Shown here piece after piece: positions 7,928 to 13,637 of a stretch of 13,689 nucleotides of DNA. The position numbers and the translations under genes are program-made. The notes beneath the pieces were generated by a model, which was given only the letters and a program-made list of their open reading frames with translations, was not told where the DNA came from and searched no databases. This DNA comes from JBNGDW01 sp049975325 (GTDB lineage Bacteria; Cloacimonadota; Cloacimonadia; JGIOTU-2; JBNGDW01): positions 1 to 13,689 of the forward strand of contig JBNGDW010000039.1 in the NCBI GenBank assembly GCA_049975325.1. Direction: 5' to 3'. Numbering within the stretch: position 1 is the stretch's first letter; each line of letters begins with the position of its first letter.

Positions 7928-7943
7928 TCCGCCAGCTGGCGGA
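7928..7943. repeat. 16-bp perfect palindrome, copy 1
   Basis: TCCGCCAGCTGGCGGA is its own reverse complement. A 14-bp core of it recurs at 12995-13008. It stands out as a G+C-rich block in A+T-rich surroundings, just upstream of the tRNA promoter. It is probably a dispersed intergenic palindrome (REP-like) or a protein binding site. Confidence 0.7.
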
Positions 7944-8106
7944 GAGGAATTTCTCAATTCTTGCTGCTCTATAAATAAAATAAGTGGATATTTATGGAGT
8001 GGGACGTCCAAAAGTTTTATAATTTTTACTGGACAGAATTTTTTTTGTTGACACTAAATATTTTTATGCTTACAAAAGAAGACCAAAAAAATTACCATGG
8101 ATGGTA
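7944..8106. other. Intergenic stretch without a gene
   Basis: This is A+T-rich DNA without a supportable gene. It contains a short inverted repeat, GTCCA (8006-8010) and TGGAC (8030-8034), and on the plus strand a TTGACA (8048-8053) followed after 17 nt by TACAAA (8071-8076). The latter could be the old promoter of the decayed ABC gene that follows. Confidence 0.4.
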
Positions 8107-8390
8107 AGCCCAGAGGGGAATGATATACATTACTTCTTTCTTTTTCCAAAATTATCTGCACGGGAGAATAAGGAATATACAGATTATTTAAAAAACGGGG
8201 GATAAAAATTGGTATAAAAAACCTGGAAACTTTAAATGATTTTGAAATCTTAGGTCTACCCGATGAATTTCTTTCCTCTTATTCATAAGGAATGAAAAAG
8301 AAGCTAAAAACGGTAGCAAGTATTATTGGTTATCCGGAAATTTTAATCTGGGATAAAGCACATAAAGGATTAGATCCCCTGCGGTTTTAG
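8107..8390 (+). pseudogene. Relic of an ABC-transporter ATPase gene
   Basis: Two adjoining frames together read like the middle of an ABC ATPase. In the first, 8107-8205 gives FLFPKLSAREN, the segment after the Q loop, and runs into a stop at 8203. In another forward frame, from about 8208, come FEILGLPDEFLSSYS, a stop at 8286-8288 where Lys or Gln of the signature motif should be, GMKKKLKTVASIIGYPEILIW (Walker B region; 21 residues, the last two being Ile-Trp, with Asp next) and GLDP before a stop at 8388. In Walker B the usual Asp-Glu-Pro is now Asp-Lys-Ala. Walker A and the C-terminal part are missing. The intact family member would normally be about 230-310 residues. This is a degraded pseudogene, too broken to work, lying between the tRNA group and mnmA. 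Confidence 0.75.
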
Positions 8391-8410
8391 TTACTCTCTT
8401 TCCTCATTGC

Positions 8411-8446
8411 TTGACGATTTTTTTATGACATTTTATACTATCTCTT
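8411..8446 (+). promoter_or_regulatory. mnmA promoter, predicted leaderless transcript
   Basis: TTGACG (8411-8416) and TATACT (8434-8439) each match the sigma-70 consensus in 5 of 6 bases and are exactly 17 nt apart. Only 7 nt lie between the -10 box and the mnmA ATG at 8447, so the predicted transcription start falls on or next to the start codon. No ribosome binding site is present. Confidence 0.75.
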
Positions 8447-9538
8447 ATGCAAAGGCATACAAAAGTTGGCGTAGCAATGAGTGGCGGTGTAGATAGCACT
8501 TTCGCTGCAATTCTCCTGAAAGAGCAGGGATATGATGTCTTCGGGGTAACCTTCCAGATGTTCTGTCATCACCATCCAGCAGGCGAAGATAAGGGGAAGC
8601 CATCTTTTACAGATGTAAAACACTTATGTGATGCTATCGGCATAGAGCATGTTCTTATCCAATGTGAGAAAGAGTTCTCAACTCATGTTATAGATTACTT
8701 TACTGAAGCTTATATGAAGGGGTTAACTCCCAATCCCTGCGTGCAGTGTAATAAATGGATAAAATGGGGATTCCTTCTCGATAAAGTGTTTGAACTTGGT
8801 GCGTCCTATCTTGGGACTGGACATTACGCTGGTATTGAAAAGAATCCACAAACTGGCAGATATCTTTTGCGGATGGGTAGAGACAGGCAAAAGGACCAAT
8901 CGTATTTTTTATGGCAACTTTCACAATTCCAACTCGCGCATACATTATTCCCCCTTGCCTCATACACAAAGAAGATGGCTTATCAAAAAATTGAGTCGTA
9001 TGGTCTGCACCTCGAAAAAAGCGAAGAGAGTCAAGAAGTATGTTTTATTCCGGATAATGATTACCATGCCTTTTTGCGTCAGAAGCATCCAGGCAAGATC
9101 GTGGCAGGAAATATTTTGAACACACAGGGGGAAGTTATCGGACGGCATGAAGGATATCCATTTTATACAATTGGACAACGCAAAGGATTGGGAGTTAAAG
9201 GTTCTAAGCGATTGTATCTGCTTGAAATTCGGCGAGACTCGAACGAGATAGTGGTGGGCGAGCATGATCAACTAAAAGGATCTGAGCTCTTTGCTAATCA
9301 GTGCAATTGGATTGCCATTGAGAATTTGGATAGACCGATGGAAGCCTTAGCCCAAATTAGGTATAGGGCAAAGAAATCGCCATGTCGTATAATTCCTGAA
9401 GGGGATAAGGTAAAAGTAGAATTTGAAACGCCCCGGTACGCTATTTCTCCGGGGCAGTCAGTCGTATTCTACGATGGTGAGTATGTAGTGGGTGGAGGAA
9501 TTATTATGAAAGATAGGCAGAAGAATGCCAACTGGTAA
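8447..9538 (+). CDS. mnmA: tRNA-specific 2-thiouridylase MnmA
   Basis: A 363-residue enzyme, the usual length, that adds sulfur at position 2 of the wobble uridine 34 in tRNA-Lys, Glu and Gln, after adenylating it with ATP and receiving sulfur through a persulfide relay. The PP-loop SGGVDS is at 12-17. The two catalytic cysteines are Cys101 (NPCVQCNKWIKWG) and Cys199 (ESQEVCFIPD); Cys98 is an additional one. The GRDRQKDQSYFLWQL block (144-158) and GQRKGLGV are typical. The ATG at 8447 must be the start, because the next ATG lies just before the P-loop and would remove its first strand. The start has no Shine-Dalgarno sequence and fits a leaderless mRNA. It is divergent from the tRNA genes. 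Confidence 0.97.
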   Translation: MQRHTKVGVAMSGGVDSTFAAILLKEQGYDVFGVTFQMFCHHHPAGEDKGKPSFTDVKHLCDAIGIEHVLIQCEKEFSTHVIDYFTEAYMKGLTPNPCVQCNKWIKWGFLLDKVFELGASYLGTGHYAGIEKNPQTGRYLLRMGRDRQKDQSYFLWQLSQFQLAHTLFPLASYTKKMAYQKIESYGLHLEKSEESQEVCFIPDNDYHAFLRQKHPGKIVAGNILNTQGEVIGRHEGYPFYTIGQRKGLGVKGSKRLYLLEIRRDSNEIVVGEHDQLKGSELFANQCNWIAIENLDRPMEALAQIRYRAKKSPCRIIPEGDKVKVEFETPRYAISPGQSVVFYDGEYVVGGGIIMKDRQKNANW

Positions 9539-9605
9539 GAGAAAAAGCAGCATATGCAAATCAAATGTAAAGCAATGAAGAATACATCTAAGCGGAGGCA
9601 AAAAT

Positions 9606-10409
9606 ATGCGAAAATCTAATAAACAAGTGGAACTGGAACATAGAATTTTGAAGCGGCTTTCAGACAAAGCACTAAGTATAGCAGAGGTGATGTTAAACGA
9701 CCCTGAGATTCAGGCGATGCAGGAATACGCAAATATTGTGGCTATCAAGCGACTGGGCTATAATGACCATGGGCCTGTGCATATGCGAAAATCAGCCTTG
9801 AATGCCCTTATTATGTTTGACTTGCTCCATAAATCTGGTATCAAGTTTAATCTCGAAAAAGAGAAAATCGGGAGTGTAGAGGATAGTAAGATAGCCGTTC
9901 TTATGGCTACTCTTCTGCACGATATTGGGATGGCTGTAACGAGAGAAAATCACGAAGTACTTAGCATTATACTTTCTCTCCCAACTATTGAAAGAATAAT
10001 GGGCCAGTTCTACCGCGATGATATATTCAAACGGTCTGCTATAAAATCCATTATAGTGGAAGGAATTATTGGCCATATGGCAACTCAGGAAGTTTATACG
10101 ATAGAAGCAGGCTTAGTACTTATTGGTGATGGATGTGATATGGAAAAAGGTAGAGCCCGAATCCCTGCCCTTCTTTCAAAGCCCCCACAAATTGGTGATA
10201 TTCACAAGCATTCTGCCGGCTCTATTCAAAAAGTAACTATTACAGAAGGAGAAAAAAAGCCGATCAAGATTGTAGTAAGTATGAAAGAATCCGTTGGCCT
10301 TTTCCAGATAGAAGAAGTCCTTTTCCCCAAGATCTCTTCAAGCCCTGTGAAACCTTATATAGAATTGTTTGGTGATGTTAATGGGGAAAGGCTTCTCCAA
10401 TATCTTTAA
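9606..10409 (+). CDS. HD-domain phosphohydrolase of unknown substrate
   Basis: A 267-residue protein with an HD domain in its N-terminal two thirds. Candidate metal ligands are His55 or His59 (YNDHGPVHM), His105-Asp106 in ATLLHDIGMA, His116 (ENHE), His157 (GHM) and Asp175/Asp178 (IGDGCDME). HD proteins hydrolyse phosphate esters of nucleotides or related compounds. The spread of His and Asp would suit a two-metal centre, but I cannot name the substrate. The region after about 205 looks like a separate beta-rich domain (VTITEGEKKPIKIVVSMKES, YIELFGDV). The ATG is preceded by GGAGG at good spacing. It lies 67 bp after mnmA and may share its transcript. Confidence 0.8.
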   Translation: MRKSNKQVELEHRILKRLSDKALSIAEVMLNDPEIQAMQEYANIVAIKRLGYNDHGPVHMRKSALNALIMFDLLHKSGIKFNLEKEKIGSVEDSKIAVLMATLLHDIGMAVTRENHEVLSIILSLPTIERIMGQFYRDDIFKRSAIKSIIVEGIIGHMATQEVYTIEAGLVLIGDGCDMEKGRARIPALLSKPPQIGDIHKHSAGSIQKVTITEGEKKPIKIVVSMKESVGLFQIEEVLFPKISSSPVKPYIELFGDVNGERLLQYL

Positions 10410-10470
10410 TTGAATCGTTCATTATATTTCTGGTGATTAAACTTTTTTCCTTAGAAACACTCTAAATAAA

Positions 10471-10490
10471 CAGATGGAAACAGATGGAAA
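10471..10490 (+). repeat. 10-bp tandem duplication over the sigma gene start
   Basis: CAGATGGAAA occurs twice in direct succession (10471-10480 and 10481-10490). The second copy supplies the sigma gene ATG (10484). The first supplies an out-of-frame ATG (10474) that opens a six-codon frame ending in TGA at 10492-10494, past the real start codon. No Shine-Dalgarno sequence precedes either ATG. Confidence 0.8.
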
Positions 10491-10996
10491 ATGATAAATT
10501 GAACCAGTTGTTTCAGGATAATTATAAAAAGATATTTCTGCTATCCTTAAAGATGCTTAAAAGTGAAGAGGATGCAGAGGATGCAACCCAGGATATCTTT
10601 ATGAAGGCATTTCAAAATATCGAAAAATTTCGCTATGAGGCTAAATTTTCAACATGGTTATACCGAATAGCACTTAATCATATTTATACAATGCAAAAGA
10701 ACAAGGCTAAAAATTATCATTATGACTTATCTCAGGTTGCTAATTCTCAAAGCTCAAGCACAACCCCTGAATCTGTGCTGAGGGAAAAGGAATTGTTTAG
10801 TAAGTTAGAAGAGCTTATTGATTCCTTGCCCCGGAGGCAAAAAGAGGTTTTCCTACTTCGATATTACGCTGAGTTCCCCTTTCACAAGATAGCAGAGATT
10901 TGCAAAAGAAGTGTCGGGGCTGTTAAAAGTAGTTACTTTTTTGCCATGCAAAAGATTAAGAATGGGTTAGAAAAAGATCGTTTATTAGATTTTTAA
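10484..10996 (+). CDS. ECF-type RNA polymerase sigma factor
   Basis: A 170-residue sigma-70 family protein with only regions 2 and 4, as in extracytoplasmic-function sigma factors. Region 2 spans about 5-75 with EDAEDATQDIFMKAF and the promoter-melting segment FRYEAKFSTWLYRIALN (49-65). After a serine-rich linker (86-97), region 4 covers about 110-165 with LPRRQKEVFLLRYY and the helix-turn-helix FHKIAEICKRSVGAVKSSYFFA. The anti-sigma gene starts 10 bp downstream and a periplasmic Spy-like gene follows, so the three form an envelope stress operon; such operons are usually autoregulated, but I could not identify the ECF promoter. The start lies in a 10-bp tandem duplication. Confidence 0.93.
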   Translation: MENDKLNQLFQDNYKKIFLLSLKMLKSEEDAEDATQDIFMKAFQNIEKFRYEAKFSTWLYRIALNHIYTMQKNKAKNYHYDLSQVANSQSSSTTPESVLREKELFSKLEELIDSLPRRQKEVFLLRYYAEFPFHKIAEICKRSVGAVKSSYFFAMQKIKNGLEKDRLLDF

Positions 10997-11006
10997 GAGG
11001 GGTTGT

Positions 11007-11543
11007 ATGCGACACATTTCGGATAAAGATTTATTAATGTTTTTAACAGGAGATATTTCTACCAAAGACTATGAAAGGATTTCTCATCACCTGAAGGGCT
11101 GTAAAAAATGTCGTGATGCTCTTGCGGAGTGGCAAAAGATAATCAGGGTAACAGAAAATTATATTGAGGAGGATAAAAAGTCTATCCGTATTCCAGAATT
11201 TACATGGGTGAGCCAAAGCTGGCAGCAAGAGGAAGGGCATTTCTCTTGGCTAAGATATTGGCTAAAACCAGCCATAGCAACTGCGGCAGTGGTTGTCCTA
11301 ACTATTCTGGGTTTGCTTATCTTTCCACAACCCCAAGAAGAGAATTTTGCGGGTTATTCTAACCGTATCGTTTTAGTTGATGATTATGGCTATGAAGTTT
11401 ATGAAATCGATAATGAATTCTTTACCTATCTTGAAGAAGCAATATTAAATACAATTTGCCATGATACAATTCTACGCAACGACATTTTGTATAGCTCCTC
11501 AAGTAGTATTGCAGAGTTAGTTGACTTGGAAGTAATGCAATAA
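11007..11543 (+). CDS. Zinc-finger anti-sigma factor, single membrane helix
   Basis: A 178-residue protein with the zinc anti-sigma signature His28-x3-Cys32-x2-Cys35 (HLKGCKKC), one membrane helix at about 88-106 (PAIATAAVVVLTILGLLIF) and a periplasmic C-terminal part of some 70 residues rich in acidic and aromatic residues. It should hold the sigma factor encoded 10 bp upstream at the membrane until released by an envelope signal, commonly through proteolysis. A GAGGGG ribosome binding site precedes the ATG. I recognise nothing specific in the periplasmic sensor part. Confidence 0.9.
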   Translation: MRHISDKDLLMFLTGDISTKDYERISHHLKGCKKCRDALAEWQKIIRVTENYIEEDKKSIRIPEFTWVSQSWQQEEGHFSWLRYWLKPAIATAAVVVLTILGLLIFPQPQEENFAGYSNRIVLVDDYGYEVYEIDNEFFTYLEEAILNTICHDTILRNDILYSSSSSIAELVDLEVMQ

Positions 11544-11578
11544 ATCCAGGAAGAAATCCAAGAAGCAAGAATAAATCC

Positions 11579-11592
11579 CCTCCCATAGGAGG
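11579..11592 (+). promoter_or_regulatory. Ribosome-binding-site hairpin before the Spy-like gene
   Basis: CCTCC (11579-11583) is fully complementary to GGAGG (11588-11592), separated by the loop CATA. The GGAGG is the ribosome binding site of the gene starting at 11597. The 5-bp stem could hide it and damp translation. Confidence 0.45.
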
Positions 11593-11596
11593 AATA

Positions 11597-12127
11597 ATGA
11601 AGAAAAAGGTGTTTGTGATAACGCTAATAGTCCTGATTGGACTCGCTCTTGTCCTTTCAGCGCAGCCACGCGAGCCTTATCCAGGCTTTCACTCAAGGTC
11701 TCCAAATCGAGAAATAGTTCGGCAATATCGTTCGCTGGAACTGCTCAAAACCTTAAACCTTTCGGAAGAGCAGAGTTATCGAATATTACCTATCATAAGC
11801 GATATCGAATCCGCTCGGGAAGAGCATTTTACCCAATATCAGAGCAATTTGGATGAACTTGCAGAGGCTCTTAAGCAGGAAAAACCTTCTGAGAAAGAGC
11901 TGCGAAAACTCAACAGTGAAATTCTTGAACTCCAAAGAATTCATTGCGAGACCGTGAATGAGGATATGCAGAGGCTTGCCTCTGAACTCACACAAGAGCA
12001 ATTTGCCAGATATCTTCTCTTTGAGAATCGCTTTCTGCAGCGCCTTAGGGAGCGCATATCAGAGTATCACGAACAACGAGAAATGCACAGTAATACCAGT
12101 GATACCTGTGATACCTGTAATAACTAA
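11597..12127 (+). CDS. Spy/CpxP/ZraP-like periplasmic protein
   Basis: A 176-residue exported protein: a signal peptide (MKKK, then hydrophobic 5-20, probable cleavage after Ala22) followed by an almost all-helical mature chain. LxLSEEQ-type motifs, LNLSEEQSYRILP (53-65) and ELTQEQFARYLLFENRF (130-146), resemble the LTxxQ motif of Spy, CpxP and ZraP, periplasmic chaperones or metal-responsive sensors. Its place after a sigma/anti-sigma pair suits a stress effector or a partner that tunes the anti-sigma factor. The C-terminus Asp-Thr-Cys-Asp-Thr-Cys-Asn-Asn comes from a 9-nt tandem repeat and creates a Cys171-x2-Cys174 pair; the only other Cys is 117. The ribosome binding site GGAGG is good but may be masked by a hairpin. 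A strong terminator follows. Confidence 0.75.
   Translation: MKKKVFVITLIVLIGLALVLSAQPREPYPGFHSRSPNREIVRQYRSLELLKTLNLSEEQSYRILPIISDIESAREEHFTQYQSNLDELAEALKQEKPSEKELRKLNSEILELQRIHCETVNEDMQRLASELTQEQFARYLLFENRFLQRLRERISEYHEQREMHSNTSDTCDTCNN
12092..12127 (+). repeat. 9-nt tandem repeat at the 3' end of the Spy-like gene
   Basis: Units AATACCAGT, GATACCTGT and GATACCTGT follow each other from 12092 to 12118, with a decayed fourth unit AATAACTAA carrying the stop codon. Being a multiple of three, the repeat adds or removes Asp-Thr-Cys units without breaking the frame. Confidence 0.8.
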
Positions 12128-12146
12128 TTCCACACTCTCCCGTCCC

Positions 12147-12178
12147 AAAAGGAGCAGAATATATTCTGCTCCTTTTTT
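12147..12178. terminator. Strong bidirectional intrinsic terminator
   Basis: GGAGCAGAATA pairs with TATTCTGCTCC (12151-12172) as a perfect 22-bp palindrome, flanked by AAAA on the left and TTTTTT on the right. It ends the plus-strand sigma operon 20 bp after its last stop, and by symmetry can also stop transcription coming from scpA on the minus strand. Confidence 0.92.
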
Positions 12179-12258
12179 GATTTTTTTGCATTTTGTGTCC
12201 CAGTTACAGATTCTCTATTTCTCTTTCTCTTCTCCGACGGTTAGCGGATTGTTTTTGA

Positions 12259-12984
12259 TCACCTTTTCTTTATATGGATTTCTGCGAATTGCTGAGTTTG
12301 AAATAGTGTTATTTTTTTTGCGCGTGCAAGTTCAAGGATAGCCAGAAAAGAAGCAATAATCTCCTGCTTGGTATGATCCTTTATTATCTCGGAAAAGGTG
12401 ATATGAGTTTTTCTACTTAGCATCCCTTTAATAACCTTAATTTTGTCCTCAACTTTAATTTTATCAAGCCGGATGTTCTCTGGTACGGGCTGGCTAGTAT
12501 GAGGGATATATTTCCCCATAACTTTAATAAGGGTGTACAGGTTTGCCTCTAATTCGCTAAGTTCATAAGAAGTTGCTTCCTTTAGAATCTCTCTCTTTGT
12601 GGCTTTGTCTATCTCTTTGTAAACATAATATTGATTCTCTTCAGCCAGTTTTGCCAGCTGTTCACTCGCTTGCTTGATTTTCTTGTATTCTAACAAACTT
12701 TTTACCAATTCTGCCCTTGGGTCTTCTAACTCCTCTTCTTCGTTGGATGGCGCAGGCAAGAGCATCTTTATCTTTATTTGCATAAGTGTGGTTGCTATCT
12801 CCAAAAATGAGCCTTCAATGCCCAAATCAAGCTCTTTCATAAGTGATAAATACTTAAGATATTCAGAAAGAATAAAGGCTATAGGAATATCATAAATATC
12901 AATTTTATGTTTACGAATAAGAAGGAGGAGAAGATCCATAGGACCTTCAAAATTAGGTAATTTTACTTTGTATATTTTGCTCAT
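12259..12984 (-). CDS. scpA: Segregation and condensation protein ScpA
   Basis: A 241-residue kleisin, the usual length, that bridges the SMC heads and recruits ScpB in the bacterial condensin complex. The N-terminal Smc-binding part has NFEGPMDLLLLLIRKHKIDI (11-30) and the typical LEIATTLMQIKIKMLLP. The acidic EEEELEDPRAELVKSLLEY segment follows, and the C-terminal winged-helix part with ITFSEIIKDHTKQEIIASF and LELARAKKITLFQ is complete. No clear Shine-Dalgarno sequence precedes the ATG; a 14-bp palindrome sits 10 bp upstream. Neither smc nor scpB is adjacent here. The gene converges with the sigma operon and lies just beyond the cassette-like region. Confidence 0.95.
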   Translation of the reverse strand: MSKIYKVKLPNFEGPMDLLLLLIRKHKIDIYDIPIAFILSEYLKYLSLMKELDLGIEGSFLEIATTLMQIKIKMLLPAPSNEEEELEDPRAELVKSLLEYKKIKQASEQLAKLAEENQYYVYKEIDKATKREILKEATSYELSELEANLYTLIKVMGKYIPHTSQPVPENIRLDKIKVEDKIKVIKGMLSRKTHITFSEIIKDHTKQEIIASFLAILELARAKKITLFQTQQFAEIHIKKR

Positions 12985-12994
12985 CTTCTGTTTT

Positions 12995-13008
12995 CCGCCA
13001 GCTGGCGG
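12995..13008. repeat. 14-bp palindrome, copy 2 (before scpA)
   Basis: CCGCCAGCTGGCGG is identical to the core of the palindrome at 7928-7943. Here it lies 10 bp before the scpA start codon, so in mRNA it could form a hairpin in the leader, unlike the first copy, which is upstream of a tRNA promoter. Confidence 0.7.
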
Positions 13009-13038
13009 CTAAGATTTCTGTTAGCATTATGCCATTGC

Positions 13039-13126
13039 GCCTAACGCTCCGAGCGTATCTAAAGTCCACCGAAGGCGGATTTGGGCGGAGTGCCGAAGAC
13101 ACGAAGCCAGATACGCTATGTTAGGC
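13039..13126 (-). other. attC-like integron recombination site
   Basis: An 88-bp imperfect inverted repeat bounded by GCCTAAC (13039-13045) and GTTAGGC (13120-13126), which fit the RYYYAAC and GTTRRRY core sites of attC. Inner arms AGCGTATCT (13052-13060) and AGATACGCT (13109-13117) are perfectly complementary, with unequal spacers of 6 and 2 nt to the core sites, as expected of the asymmetric attC fold. The centre carries a small CCGAAGG hairpin. Length is within the usual attC range. It follows the stop of the membrane-protein gene by about 16 bp when read on the minus strand. Confidence 0.7.
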
Positions 13127-13637
13127 GAAGTGGTACAAATACTCATAGATGACCTACCGCGTAAGCTATTACCGAGAATACTATCAAGAAGCCAAGTCCT
13201 GGGATGAAGTGCGGCGCAAATGTGTTGGGCCCTCCTCTCCCCCACTGTTTAATTACTGCTCTCCATTCATCTTCGGAATAAAATTTTGAATAGAATTTTT
13301 CCGTCGCAATTACTGCATGCAGGATACGATGAAAACCAAATACGGAAAGTGAAGCAAATGCGGCAGACATTATCGGTAACGCTCCAAACGTTTGGGGAAC
13401 GATCCAGTTAAATAATACCCAGAGCCAAAGGATGGGAGCTACGTTTATAATACCGAATGCTGCTAGAAAGCGAGAGATTGCATGGCGCCGTTTATTTGGG
13501 GAGAAAAATAGATGGGTATCGAAAAGGCGATACCTTCCGATCGTAGCTAAGACGGTTGCCCAGAAAATCCCATAAAAAAGTATCAACGCATCTTCACCTG
13601 TAAACATTATTATCTACCTCCTTACCATTTCGCCTAA
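13045..13637 (-). mobile_element. Putative 593-bp integron gene cassette
   Basis: Between the presumed G/TTAGGC cut points of two attC-like sites lies one gene and almost nothing else: 30 bp of leader with its own ribosome binding site, a 154-codon frame, and an attC-like site right after the stop. This is the normal anatomy of an integron cassette, read on the minus strand. Base composition also differs: 13201-13260 has 33 G+C out of 60, against 20 of 60 at 12421-12480 in scpA. The second site is cut off by the window end and no integrase is visible. Confidence 0.6.
13143..13607 (-). CDS. Unknown four-helix membrane protein carried on a cassette
   Basis: I do not recognise this 154-residue protein. 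Hydrophobic segments lie at about 8-26, 48-72, 74-95 and 133-152, giving a small inner-membrane protein. Between the third and fourth helices is a soluble stretch (about 100-130) with KFYSKFYSEDEWRAV and a Gly-rich QWGRGGPNTF. The start is well supported: a perfect AAGGAGGT ribosome binding site lies at usable distance from the ATG, 22 bp inside the presumed cassette boundary. The stop is about 16 bp from the attC-like site. Gene-cassette proteins are often small, of unknown function and sometimes membrane-bound, so nothing can be inferred from context beyond mobility. Confidence 0.8.
   Translation of the reverse strand: MFTGEDALILFYGIFWATVLATIGRYRLFDTHLFFSPNKRRHAISRFLAAFGIINVAPILWLWVLFNWIVPQTFGALPIMSAAFASLSVFGFHRILHAVIATEKFYSKFYSEDEWRAVIKQWGRGGPNTFAPHFIPGLGFLIVFSVIAYAVGHL

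Noticed and set aside
8006..8034. Inverted repeat GTCCA...TGGAC as a possible insertion-sequence end
   Set aside because: Only five base pairs with a long spacer, no target duplication and no transposase remnant nearby.
8066..8106. Short frame starting at the ATG at 8066 as a leader peptide or small gene
   Set aside because: Thirteen codons, no ribosome binding site, lying directly in front of the ABC relic; more likely part of the decayed region.
13027..13245. 72-residue minus-strand frame spanning the end of the cassette gene and the attC-like site
   Set aside because: It overlaps a better supported gene and runs across a structured recombination site; it is best explained as a chance frame.
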